DNA of 64,000 nucleotides from Betaproteobacteria bacterium HGW-Betaproteobacteria-16 (GTDB lineage Bacteria; Pseudomonadota; Gammaproteobacteria; Burkholderiales; Burkholderiaceae_C), in assembly GCA_002840835.1 (NCBI GenBank), contig PHCQ01000001.1:178861-242860 (forward strand), given 5' to 3'. Positions within the stretch are counted from its first letter, which is position 1, and each line of letters opens with the position of its first letter. A program made the translations under genes and the position numbers. This document shows, piece after piece, positions 8,105 through 16,505 of this stretch. Below the pieces are notes generated by a model. The model did not search any database, was not told where the DNA came from, and saw only the letters and a list, made by a program, of their open reading frames with translations.

Positions 8105-10363
8105 ATGAGTCCAGTGGCCCCATCCGGTGTTTTCGCGCCAGCAGAAGTGCCTTCGCACCCTGCTGTGAGCGCCGCTGCGGCCAGCTTTGCGGCACTGGTC
8201 GGCAAACTCGATTACATGACGCCGGTTGAAGTCGAAAGCGTCCGCCAGGCTTATCGACTCGCCGATGAGGCGCACCTGGGACAGCTGCGCAAGAACGGTG
8301 ACCCCTACATCACCCACCCCATCGCGGTGGCTGCCCAGTGCGCGGAGTGGAAGCTTGATGCGCAGGCATTGATGGCGGCGCTCATGCACGACGTGATCGA
8401 GGACTGCGGCATCACCAAACCGGAATTGGTGGAACGGTTCGGATCCCCGGTGGCCGAACTCGTGGATGGGCTGACCAAACTGGAGAAGCTTGAGTTCGAT
8501 ACGCGCGAGCAGAACCAGGCAGAGTCGTTTCGCAAGATGCTGCTGGCGATGGCAAAGGACGTTCGCGTCATCCTGATCAAGCTCGCCGATCGCACCCACA
8601 ACATGCGCACCATGGGTGACATGCCGCGCAGCAAATGGGAACGTATCAGCAGTGAAACGCTGGAAATCTACGCGCCCATCGCTCACCGGCTTGGCTTGAA
8701 CTTCACCTACCGCGAACTGCAGGACCTGGCTTTCCGCCACCTGCACCCTTGGCGCTATGAGGTGCTTCGCAAGGCCTTGAACAAATCCCGCACCCGCCGC
8801 CGGGATCTGATCGGCCGGGTGGAACAGGAGGTCGAGTCCCTTTTTGCCCAGCACGGCATGCCCGTGCGAATCCTCGGTCGAGAGAAGACGCTGTATTCGG
8901 TGTACCGAAAAATGGACAGCAAGCACCTGTCGTTTTCGCAGGTGACCGACATCTATGGCTTTCGCATCGTGGTGCCCGAGCTGACCGACTGCTACACAGG
9001 CATGGGCATCCTGCACCAACTCTACAAGCCTTTGCCAGGCAAGTTCCGGGACTACGTTGCGATTCCGAAGGTCAACGGCTACCAGTCGCTGCACACCACG
9101 CTGATTGGTCCGTTCGGCACCAACATCGAATTCCAGTTGCGCACCCATGCCATGGACGTGGTGGCCGAATCCGGCGTCGCTGCGCACTGGCTTTACAAAG
9201 CCAGCGAGCCCAACAGTGACACGTCTCAGCGGCTGGGCACCCAATGGTTGCAGTCTTTGCTGGACATTCAGCAAGAGACCCATGACGCCAGCGAGTTCTG
9301 GGATCACATCAAGATCGACCTGTTCCCCGACGCGGTGTATGTGTTCACCCCGAAAAGCAAGATCATGGCGCTGCCACGAGGTGCGACCGTCATGGACTTC
9401 GCCTACGCCATCCACAGTGACGTCGGCAATCGCACCGTGGCCGCACGCATCAACGGCGAACAACTGCCTTTGCGCACCGAACTCAACAACGGGGATGTGG
9501 TGGAGATCGTCACCGCGGCCAGCGCAGAACCCAATCCCGCCTGGCTGTCGTTCGTGAAGACCGGGCGTGCGCGATCCAAGATTCGCCACTACCTCAAGAC
9601 CATGGCGCAGGAAAAGGCCCACGTACTCGGGGAACGCATGCTGAATCAGGCGCTGCGCTCCGAGGGCATCGCCGCCCTGCCTGCAGAAGACGACGATCAT
9701 CGGGCCATCTGGGACAAGCTGTTGCGCTTCACAGGCAACAAGAGCAGGATCGAACTGCTGTCCGACATCGGCATGGGCAAGCGGATTGCCGGCATGGTGG
9801 GCAAGAAGCTTGCCGTGCTGCTCTCGGAAACAGGGCTCAAGCCCGACGCTTTGCTCATCAGCACCGAACGCTACGCTTCAGGCGCCGACGAGTCGGTCTC
9901 TCAGGGCATGGTCACGCTGGATGGCAGTGAGGGGCTATCGGTGCAGTACGCACCGTGCTGCAAACCCATCCCGGGCGATCGCATTGTGGGTTACCTGGGA
10001 CGCGGCGAAGGTTTGATCGTGCATGCGGAGGACTGCCCCACTGGAAGACGTCTTCTGGCCCGCGACAGCGAGCGGTTTCTTGAGGTCGAGTGGGCAGATG
10101 AACCGGTGCGCCCATTCGACACCACCCTGCTGGTCACCGTCACCAATGGAAAAGGTGTGCTGGCCCGTGTGGCCTCAGCGATTACAGCCGCCGAAGCGGA
10201 CATCACCCATGTCGACATGGGCAATGAGCCCGCGCAATCGGCCACCGACATTCGCTTTCTGGTTTCGGTGCGAGACAGGGTCCATCTGGCAGACGTGCTG
10301 CGAAGCCTCAAACGCACACCCTCGGTGCTCAAGGCCCAGCGGTTCAAGCCTGCGAAGCCCTGA
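8105..10363 (+). CDS. spoT: Bifunctional (p)ppGpp synthetase/hydrolase (Rel/SpoT)
   Basis: Stringent-response enzyme, 752 aa. The N-terminal hydrolase domain carries the HD motif in AALMHDVIEDCG and an intact metal site (KLADRTHNMRTM). The synthetase domain has the G-loop region GREKTLYSVYRKM and KVNGYQSLHTT. TGS (VYVFTPKSKIMALPRGATV), a zinc-finger/helical region (YAPCCKPIPGDRIVGY) and a C-terminal ACT domain follow. Because the HD residues are intact it should both make and degrade ppGpp, unlike RelA. Follows rpoZ, as in many proteobacteria. Confidence 0.94.
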   Translation: MSPVAPSGVFAPAEVPSHPAVSAAAASFAALVGKLDYMTPVEVESVRQAYRLADEAHLGQLRKNGDPYITHPIAVAAQCAEWKLDAQALMAALMHDVIEDCGITKPELVERFGSPVAELVDGLTKLEKLEFDTREQNQAESFRKMLLAMAKDVRVILIKLADRTHNMRTMGDMPRSKWERISSETLEIYAPIAHRLGLNFTYRELQDLAFRHLHPWRYEVLRKALNKSRTRRRDLIGRVEQEVESLFAQHGMPVRILGREKTLYSVYRKMDSKHLSFSQVTDIYGFRIVVPELTDCYTGMGILHQLYKPLPGKFRDYVAIPKVNGYQSLHTTLIGPFGTNIEFQLRTHAMDVVAESGVAAHWLYKASEPNSDTSQRLGTQWLQSLLDIQQETHDASEFWDHIKIDLFPDAVYVFTPKSKIMALPRGATVMDFAYAIHSDVGNRTVAARINGEQLPLRTELNNGDVVEIVTAASAEPNPAWLSFVKTGRARSKIRHYLKTMAQEKAHVLGERMLNQALRSEGIAALPAEDDDHRAIWDKLLRFTGNKSRIELLSDIGMGKRIAGMVGKKLAVLLSETGLKPDALLISTERYASGADESVSQGMVTLDGSEGLSVQYAPCCKPIPGDRIVGYLGRGEGLIVHAEDCPTGRRLLARDSERFLEVEWADEPVRPFDTTLLVTVTNGKGVLARVASAITAAEADITHVDMGNEPAQSATDIRFLVSVRDRVHLADVLRSLKRTPSVLKAQRFKPAKP

Positions 10364-10370
10364 CGGGTTT

Positions 10371-10931
10371 TCAGCCCTGCCCTGGCGCCGGGTAAGAAAC
10401 CGAGAGCACTTCCAGTACCTGCGGACCGTCAGGCAGCGACAGCCGAACCTCGTCACCCACACGCGACTTGAGCAAAGCACGGGCCACTGGTGACACCCAG
10501 CTGATCTGGCCCTTGGCACTGTCAGCTTCATCGATCCCGAGAATCGTGACCGTGGTTTCCTCGCCTGCGGAATCAGCATAGGTCACCGTCGCGCCGAAGT
10601 ACACGTGTTCGCCTCCGTGATGCATCGAGGCATCCACCACTTCGGCAATTTCCAGTCGACGCGTCAGAAAGCGGATGCGTCGATCAATTTCACGCAGGCG
10701 CTTCTTGCCGTAGAGGTAGTCGCCATTTTCTGAACGGTCTCCATTGCTGGCCGCCCAGTGCACGATCTCCACGATCTTCGGGCGCTCTTCGTCAATGAGC
10801 GCAAAGAGCTCGCTTCTCAGTCGCTCATACCCGGCCCGAGTGATGTAGTTCTTGCCATCAGGGGCGCTCGGAGCGGGAGGATCTTCGTCATCCTCGTCTC
10901 GGTCGGTTTCGCGGGTGAACGCCTTGCTCAT
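10371..10931 (-). CDS. greB: Transcription elongation factor GreB
   Basis: 186-aa Gre factor. The N-terminal coiled coil (NYITRAGYERLRSELFALID) has the acidic tip region SNGDRSENGDY that reaches into the polymerase secondary channel to stimulate RNA cleavage. The C-terminal FKBP-like domain includes GQISWVSPVARALL and VGDEV. GreB rather than GreA is favoured by the length and the TRAGYERLRSEL pattern. The first 25 residues are acidic and probably disordered. Convergent with spoT, only seven bases apart. The tRNA-Arg gene lay just upstream before the island inserted. Confidence 0.9.
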   Translation of the reverse strand: MSKAFTRETDRDEDDEDPPAPSAPDGKNYITRAGYERLRSELFALIDEERPKIVEIVHWAASNGDRSENGDYLYGKKRLREIDRRIRFLTRRLEIAEVVDASMHHGGEHVYFGATVTYADSAGEETTVTILGIDEADSAKGQISWVSPVARALLKSRVGDEVRLSLPDGPQVLEVLSVSYPAPGQG

Positions 10932-10990
10932 AAGACACCAGAAACAAACAGGTCGGGAGGCAACACACCGCTCAAACGGGTGCCCAGACA

Positions 10991-11034
10991 GAAAATGAAA
11001 AAGCCTGCAGCTTTTGGCTGCAGGCTTTCATTTT
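10991..11034 (-). terminator. Original tRNA-Arg terminator, now at the left island end
   Basis: Ten-bp stem AAGCCTGCAG / CTGCAGGCTT with a seven-base loop, flanked by matching A-rich and T-rich arms; on the minus strand it is followed by a T run. It directly adjoins the tRNA 3'-end fragment at 11035, so before island insertion it would have ended the leftward tRNA-Met/tRNA-Arg transcript. The symmetrical flanks make it potentially bidirectional, insulating greB. Confidence 0.8.
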
Positions 11035-11081
11035 TGGTGCGGCTGGCAGGAATCGAACCCACGACCCCTTGGTTCGTAGCC
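11035..11081 (-). repeat. Island attachment repeat (tRNA-Arg 3' fragment), left copy
   Basis: A 47-bp stretch identical to 33991-34037. It covers the 3' part of tRNA-Arg(ACG) from the anticodon arm to the encoded CCA; the sequence diverges immediately after. Such a duplicated tRNA 3' end is the usual scar of integration by a tyrosine recombinase, marking one end of the island. Confidence 0.93.
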
Positions 11082-11453
11082 TGGTCGTCTGTCTTCAAAA
11101 ACTTGTTTCCTGTCAACCACTTGGAATCGAAACCCTGTACCACAGTCGAAACTCTTCGGTAGCAGTAAGTGCTTGATTTACTTGGATCTCTGATTTCCGA
11201 ATGGTACAGAAAAGAGCCAAAAAAAGACCGGTACACATCCACCATGTCGGCAACCTCGGAACCAGCAGGGCTTGCGGCCTTTTGATGAGCACGAGTCAAC
11301 GGATAGCTAAAAAACAGGTGAAGGCGAAGTAAACCCATACTTGCGGGCTACCCGGGTGGGTGTTGTCAGAAAGGGAAGGTTTTAGCAAACCTTGGTCCGG
11401 TTGCTAAGCCGGGACTCCTGAAGGACCTGTCCTGCTGGAAGGTCTGGAGCGTC

Positions 11454-11476
11454 ACTGCAAGTGACTGCAAGTGACT
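11454..11476 (+). repeat. Tandem 10-bp direct repeat
   Basis: ACTGCAAGTG occurs twice back to back (11454-11463 and 11464-11473) and is followed by ACT. Being about 400 bases inside the left attachment repeat, it could be a recombinase or excisionase arm-type binding site; that is inference from location only. Confidence 0.45.
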
Positions 11477-11483
11477 AAGTCAT

Positions 11484-11545
11484 ATCAACTGCAGAAGCCT
11501 CCGGCTTTCTGTGAATCTACTAGGTAGATTTAACTTTCAGTTGAT
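11484..11545. other. Three-stem foldable segment (possible ncRNA or structured DNA site)
   Basis: An outer perfect 8-bp stem ATCAACTG / CAGTTGAT (11484-11491 with 11538-11545) encloses two hairpins: AGAAGCC paired with GGCTTTCT (11493-11510, one bulge, loop TCC) and AATCTAC / GTAGATT (11514-11530, loop TAG). The arrangement resembles a small multibranch fold. No T run follows, so it is not an ordinary terminator. It could be a small RNA, a protein-binding site or a folded single-strand site. Confidence 0.35.
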
Positions 11546-12339
11546 TTAAGTGTAAAGAGAATGTACCACAGGAGTTGAGAAGCTGGCGAGAAATCGCGCC
11601 AACGTACCCCTTGGTCGCGGCGATGCTGCTGATGGGCATACAGAGCAAAGGACGGAAGCCTTAAACACTATTCCGATACGCCCTGAACTTTCAGACTTCA
11701 GCAAAGCATAAGCCGAGGATTTGTCAAAAATTACTCGCAGGTGTACGCACTCAGGTCTGATGGATGCATCGCAGGATAAAGAACCTCCCCCCCCCCCGGT
11801 TGGAGATGCTTGGTTTTTGGATTCACCACCCACCTTACACAACAGTGCGTTTGGGACATTCGCCAGACCGCCTAGGTAGCGCCGGCACAACCTTCAGATC
11901 GAGGCATTTCAACTCGATTCTGCATACCGATATTCAGCCGATATACATGACCTCAGCCCGGCAGCTGAGCGGATGCGCCCTCCGGGCGCTTCTTCGAATA
12001 CTTACAAACATCTGTTCAAACTACTCGATCAAAAAGACCCACATGAAGCCACCATAGTTGATACCTGAGGGCACCTCGCACCTAGGTCCACCACATTCGC
12101 AGCGGACGTTTCAACAGAAGCGTCCGCTTTCTTTTTTTCCGGGCAGAAGTTCTGGAGAAGTCGGGAAGAACTTCTCGAAAGTCCTCACCCGATGTTCTAA
12201 CTGCCCCAAAGTGAACCCAACCGACTATATGCAGCCGATATACCAAAGCGACCGGCCACGGAGACAACAGCAAGCCAATCTACACGCACGCCCACATGCT
12301 CAGAACTCCAAAGTTACCCCTGGAGTACCCGGGACATTC

Positions 12340-12549
12340 TTGGATCTATTTGAGATCCACAGTCTGACGGCTCGAACACGTCGACATGCGCAGGTGAAAG
12401 TACTTCGATCTATGGGCATCGAACACAAGGTTCGACCCGACGGCGGTATTGCTGTGCTGAGAGCGCACATCGCCAAGGTATTCGATGGCGGTGCAGATGC
12501 CGCTCCACGACACAGAACAGAAGCAAGCCCCAACTGGCTTGCCATCTAA
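12340..12549 (+). CDS. DUF4224-like small protein, start uncertain
   Basis: The segment TARTRRHAQVKVLRSMGIEHKVRPDG resembles the DUF4224 family, small helix-turn-helix-like proteins usually encoded just before a tyrosine integrase in integrated elements of beta- and gammaproteobacteria. Family members start with a Met before a FLT/FLD motif; here FLDLFEIHSLTARTR is preceded by no ATG, only TTG 12340 with no good ribosome site, so the start may have decayed. It ends inside the longer possible form of the integrase gene. Role probably regulatory or excisionase-like; not proven. Confidence 0.45.
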   Translation: MDLFEIHSLTARTRRHAQVKVLRSMGIEHKVRPDGGIAVLRAHIAKVFDGGADAAPRHRTEASPNWLAI

Positions 12550-12568
12550 TCGAACCGAAAAACAGACA

Positions 12569-13729
12569 ATGCCAAAACCACGCTCACGAGAGAACCAAGG
12601 CCTCCCACTCCGATGGCGACATACCCACGGGGCCTACTACTACAACGTCCCTCCGGGCCTCGAGCATTTGTGGGACAACAAAAAATTGTTCCGCTTGGGA
12701 TCGAAGCTCCACGAGGCCTACCAGGCTTGGGCGAAAAGACTGGGAGAGCAGGCAAATGTTCGCACTATCGGCGACTTGCTCGATCGCTACGCGCTGGAGG
12801 TGATCCCGACCAAGTCGCCAGCGAGCCAAGCCAGCAACCAGAACCAACTGAAGAAAATCAGGGAGGTTTTTGGTTCCATGCCCCTGCTCCCCTTTCGACC
12901 TCAGCTGATTTACCAGTACATCGACGCCCGCAGCAAGAAGAAGAAAGATCCCGAGACCGGGAAAGTCACCGGAGGCAAAATCGCTGCACATCGGGAGATC
13001 GAGGTGCTCTCACATGCCTACACCAAAGCAGTCGAATGGGGGTACATAGACAAGCACCCGTTCAAAGGCGAGGTCCGCCTTCAAGGAGAGCAACCCCGCC
13101 AGCGGTACGTGGAGGATTGGGAGGTCGAAGAAATCTTGTCCCTCAAGCCCAAGCGCAGCGCAGGCTCTGTACGGATGATTCAAGCTTATGTGCGACTCAA
13201 GCTACTCACGGGAATGGCGCAGGGAGATCTGCTTCGGCTACGCCTTGACGAGAACATCAAGGAAGACGGCATCCACAATCAGCGCCACAAAACCAAGAAA
13301 GCGATGGAGAAGTGGACGATCTATGCGTGGTCAGGCGAGCTAAGGGAGGCAGTGAAACAGTCTTTGGAGACCAGGCCTAAGGACTCACCGTACCTGTTTT
13401 GTAATCGAGAAGGCCGCGGCTATGTCAACGAAGACCAAGGGCGCGCCTCTGGATGGAAATCGATGTGGCAGCGCTTCATGGATCGAGTCTTGGAAGAGAC
13501 CAAGGTGACAGAACCTTTCACCGAGCATGACTTACGTGCAAAGGTTGGAAGTGACGCGTCATCGTTGGAGCACGCGAGAAGTCTGCTGGCTCACGCTGAT
13601 ACCAAAACCACGCAACGCGTCTATCGACGCAAAGCGGAGGTGGTCGAGCCAATCAGGCGAAGGCCAGCGAAGGCCGAAGTCCCGCCGACCAAAGCCATAG
13701 ATGCAGATCTTGATCGACGAGTAGCTTGA
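12569..13729 (+). CDS. int: Tyrosine recombinase (island integrase), catalytic Arg I replaced
   Basis: Phage-type integrase of 386 aa from ATG 12569 (MPKPRSRENQGLPLRW, the family-like start); ATG 12485 would add 28 residues. An N-terminal arm-binding and core-binding part is followed by the catalytic domain: KLLTGMAQGDLLRL, then H320-D-L-R323, H342 in LLAHAD and nucleophile Y352 in RVYRRK. The position after TGM normally holds catalytic Arg I (TGMRQGDLLRL-type); here it is Ala217 (codon GCG, 13217-13219). The other catalytic residues are present. It probably integrated the island at tRNA-Arg, but the present allele may be inactive. It lies at the end distal to the intact tRNA. Confidence 0.85.
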   Translation: MPKPRSRENQGLPLRWRHTHGAYYYNVPPGLEHLWDNKKLFRLGSKLHEAYQAWAKRLGEQANVRTIGDLLDRYALEVIPTKSPASQASNQNQLKKIREVFGSMPLLPFRPQLIYQYIDARSKKKKDPETGKVTGGKIAAHREIEVLSHAYTKAVEWGYIDKHPFKGEVRLQGEQPRQRYVEDWEVEEILSLKPKRSAGSVRMIQAYVRLKLLTGMAQGDLLRLRLDENIKEDGIHNQRHKTKKAMEKWTIYAWSGELREAVKQSLETRPKDSPYLFCNREGRGYVNEDQGRASGWKSMWQRFMDRVLEETKVTEPFTEHDLRAKVGSDASSLEHARSLLAHADTKTTQRVYRRKAEVVEPIRRRPAKAEVPPTKAIDADLDRRVA

Positions 13730-14113
13730 TCAAACGCTCGACGACATCGATATCAAGTCTCCGGCCCCCTCATCGCTTCGGCGTTGCTGCGCTCAAGCCA
13801 CGGTCACTATCACACTCGCGAACTCTGCTTATTCGAGGATGGCGACCACTTGATCTTTTAGTGAATCGGCCCTCCCTCCTGCGCTCGTCGCAGGGCGGGA
13901 GCCAGCCTTCCAGGATCAAACCAGTTGAAGAAGCTGGCAAGGCCAGCTCACATCGATGACCTCAAACCGTGGGACCACGCTCGACGCTATACCAGCGTTG
14001 CTGCTCGTGCGCTCCATATCAAAAACCATGCTTCTCTGCCGAGAAGACGTCTCCCCAAGCACAGGATGTCATCTTCATGGCGCCATGTGCTTTTTCAATA
14101 CCAAAGGAAATCC
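13730..14113. other. Intergenic stretch after the integrase
   Basis: About 380 bases with only short unconvincing ORFs. The last ten bases before the next gene include AAAGGA at 14103-14108, its ribosome-binding site. I see no domain-bearing peptide, tRNA or strong hairpin. Confidence 0.4.
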
Positions 14114-14494
14114 ATGAACACCAGCTACCGGTACTTCGTCGTTCAAGGCGACGAGGTCACACACATCAGTCAAAAGGCCTTCAATGCTTTCTACTTTCGC
14201 GGGAAGGCTGAACTGACCCAGTACTCGAATCAGGCCATCGTCGTCGCGGTGATCTACTATGAAACCAAGCGTCGTAAGCCGACAAGGATTCTCAAAATGG
14301 ATGCAATCCAGCTCAGGGTGCGGCCTGATGGCTCCGTAGATGAGTCTGACGTCCAGAAAAGAATCCGAGCGCTTGCGCTTGCGGTCACATCAAGCGACGG
14401 CGTAACTGACCTAACCATGCCGGAGGTATCACCCGTCGCAAGAGCCAAAATGGAGTCGCAGTTGATCCGATCCGGCGGCCCACTTTCAGCATAG
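14114..14494 (+). CDS. Hypothetical island protein, 126 aa
   Basis: Starts at ATG 14114 (MNTSYRYFVVQGD) with AAAGGA six bases upstream; the same frame is open further up but without coding character. The N-terminal half looks beta-rich (YRYFVVQGDEV, AIVVAVIYYETKRRKPTRIL), the C-terminal half helical. No signal peptide, membrane helix or known motif. Its position just after the integrase is common for accessory genes in tRNA islands. I do not recognise the family and assign no function. Confidence 0.6.
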   Translation: MNTSYRYFVVQGDEVTHISQKAFNAFYFRGKAELTQYSNQAIVVAVIYYETKRRKPTRILKMDAIQLRVRPDGSVDESDVQKRIRALALAVTSSDGVTDLTMPEVSPVARAKMESQLIRSGGPLSA

Positions 14495-14527
14495 TTCTTA
14501 AACCATCGGTAGTGATCGTTTTTCTCT

Positions 14528-15862
14528 CTAACGGCAGTTGACAACGTTGGCTACTCGCACGCAGGTGGTAGTTGTTCCGCCAGGAGAGCTGAAGCCGCCT
14601 TGAGGCTTCAGCTGGGAGTTCATGAAGGACTGGGTGAACTGCGACGACTGCTGATGCAAATTTCCCATGGCGCCGGCAAAGTCTGCCAGAGCGCGACCGA
14701 AACCCAAGTTGTTCGCCTGTCCTCTACTCGCTTCGGCTGTCCGTTGTTCTGTTTGTGCTTGCTGTTGCCGGGCGATCGCTTCAGTTTTCTGGCGGGCGTA
14801 CTCCTCTTTTATCTGGATGTGACGCTTTTCCTTTTGCTGGTTCAAGTCAGCGACCAACCTATCGTACTGACTGAGCTCGCCGTTCTCAAGGCAGATGCGG
14901 CCGTAAATCTCTGGATTTACAAAATCCACCGACACTTGACCTTGGCATACCCGGCGCTTGTAGATGTTTACGACCACGAAGGACTCCCTAAGCAACATAT
15001 CCGCGATGCCCAGGTTTTGCTGGATCTGCGTGTCAACATCCGTCAGATGTCGCAAGTACGTTTCAGGCAAGCGTACTTCTTTGACGCTTTGGTTGGGCTC
15101 GCTTTGAGCGTGGCGCGCAGTTACGCCGCTTTCGGTTTTCCACGCTCCAACAGAATATCCCACTGCCTGGCCATTGGAGGCAGTCCACCACGAATTTTTC
15201 GTGGAAACCGAGTCTGCCTGCAATGAGGTGATGTAGGAGTTCTGGTTTGGCAAGACCATCACCCTGCGCACTTCATCGGTGCCTGCAACGTGGATCTGGT
15301 GATAAACGCGGTTCTCCGAAAGGTCCACCATCGATTTCCTCGTCATGAAAGCACCCTCGGTGGGCGTTTCGTTCATCTGATAGGCGAGCGTCACGTATCG
15401 AGGTGGAGCCGCTCCCTTGAATTCGACATAGTTTCGATCGTAGTGCGTTGTCAAGTGGTAAGTAGCCGGCTTACCTGGCTCCTTGTAGTTGACTAACCAT
15501 GAAGCAAGTTCCCCACCCTGGGTAGCGAACTCCCGACCGATTCCGAAGGCATATCCGTCTTTGCAGTCACCATCCCAGAATAGGAAGTTTTCTTTTAGCT
15601 CCCACCAAGGTTCTGGGGCAACGCTGTGTATTCGGCAGGGCTCTTTCTTGTTTGTCGGCTGAACCCAGGCCTCAATCATTTCTTTCGACACTACACCGGT
15701 GTTGGCATCAACCATCTTTTTCCAGTTGGCCCAGTCACTCTCAGCTATGGCCGTAAACCGGGCTACGAAGGCGTCTGTCGCATCTGAAGAAACTCGCTGC
15801 TGTGCGGATGCAATTCCTGAGAAGAGAAGAGCTTGTGAGATGACGAGTGTGATGATTTTCAT
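14528..15862 (-). CDS. Hypothetical secreted protein, 444 aa
   Basis: Starts with a clear Sec signal peptide (MKIITLVISQALLFSGIASA, cleavage likely after ASA), so the product is periplasmic or secreted. The middle has many aromatic residues (PWWELKENFLFWDGDCKDGYAFG) and several Cys, consistent with a disulfide-bonded beta-rich domain. Residues about 325-385 are strongly charged and Gln-rich (LNQQKEKRHIQIKEEYARQ), a likely coiled coil, and the tail is Gly/Ser/Thr-rich, ending TTTTCVRVANVVNCR. No catalytic motif recognised. It converges with the 126-aa gene and stands alone. Confidence 0.65.
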   Translation of the reverse strand: MKIITLVISQALLFSGIASAQQRVSSDATDAFVARFTAIAESDWANWKKMVDANTGVVSKEMIEAWVQPTNKKEPCRIHSVAPEPWWELKENFLFWDGDCKDGYAFGIGREFATQGGELASWLVNYKEPGKPATYHLTTHYDRNYVEFKGAAPPRYVTLAYQMNETPTEGAFMTRKSMVDLSENRVYHQIHVAGTDEVRRVMVLPNQNSYITSLQADSVSTKNSWWTASNGQAVGYSVGAWKTESGVTARHAQSEPNQSVKEVRLPETYLRHLTDVDTQIQQNLGIADMLLRESFVVVNIYKRRVCQGQVSVDFVNPEIYGRICLENGELSQYDRLVADLNQQKEKRHIQIKEEYARQKTEAIARQQQAQTEQRTAEASRGQANNLGFGRALADFAGAMGNLHQQSSQFTQSFMNSQLKPQGGFSSPGGTTTTCVRVANVVNCR

Positions 15863-16121
15863 CGGTCGATCGTAGCTCAGTTACCTCCGAGCTCTGCCTC
15901 CGACAAGTCGTCGCCTGGCCAACCTTCAAACTCATAGTTATGCAGTATCGAGGGCCTACCGGGCAAACGTCATTTCAGGCTGCTGGCCTTTGTCAAGAAC
16001 GGGATCCCCACGCGCTTGGGTCACTCCGCGAGTGGTCGTCGCCTCGCGATGGCTTACTATGCACGTCGACGCAGGCTTGAGAGCTGCCGTGTAGTCCGAC
16101 TTTTCAGAAGCTTGGGATTCG

Positions 16122-16505
16122 ATGAGAAAAAGTATTCAGCGGGTAGAGCGCACAAAGCATTACGACTTGGCAATTTGTTGCGCGTATTGCGGTACGAAGG
16201 TCGTCACAGCAGGGGATGAAGATCTGGCTGTACATCCTTGTCCTCACACATTGTTCGTCGCGCACGACGAAGGCTTTGAATATATTTCGCCTCTTGCAGC
16301 CGAGCAGTTAAGGCAACGTGGACTTACTGTGGAATTTGGTGAAGATGGTTTCGTGCAGATCAACGCCAACGATGGAGAGGTGCCTGGCACGGACGCGCTG
16401 ACCGATAGCTTCTCGTTTCCTGACGCCTTCAAGATTGCGGCCTACGTCGCGCCACCTGGAGGAATGGGATCCTATGTGGGCTTTGCGCCCAACGTTGATG
16501 GTTGA
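16122..16505 (+). CDS. Hypothetical protein with a Cys/His cluster
   Basis: 127 aa. The N-terminal third has C19, C20, C23 and then C40-P-H42 (LAICCAYCGTK ... HPCPHTLF), which looks like a small zinc-binding site; the rest is acidic with no membrane segment. Its last codons overlap the start of the next gene by eight bases, so it is translationally coupled to the methyltransferase and the two probably work together. Family not recognised. Confidence 0.6.
   Translation: MRKSIQRVERTKHYDLAICCAYCGTKVVTAGDEDLAVHPCPHTLFVAHDEGFEYISPLAAEQLRQRGLTVEFGEDGFVQINANDGEVPGTDALTDSFSFPDAFKIAAYVAPPGGMGSYVGFAPNVDG

Larger units (their letters stand above)
11082..12339. other. Non-coding left end of the island, structured
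   Basis: No convincing gene in 1.26 kb. Short ORFs here (for example 11546-11890 minus) cross an 11-base C run and have no recognisable domains. The stretch contains two tandem copies of a 10-base unit (11454-11473) and a three-stem foldable segment (11484-11545), described separately. In integrating elements such a region often holds recombinase arm sites or promoters; nothing here proves that. Confidence 0.5.

Noticed and set aside
8033..9700. Long antisense open frame (555 codons) opposite spoT
   Set aside because: It is the opposite-strand shadow of a clear spoT gene in high-GC DNA and has no domain-like pattern of its own.
10928..11338. Minus-strand ORF crossing the tRNA fragment
   Set aside because: It runs through the original terminator and the tRNA-Arg scar, which are non-coding; the peptide is an accident of the repeat.
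11546..11890. Minus-strand ORF of 114 codons in the island left end
   Set aside because: It crosses an 11-base homopolymer run, has no domain, no good ribosome site and poor coding character.
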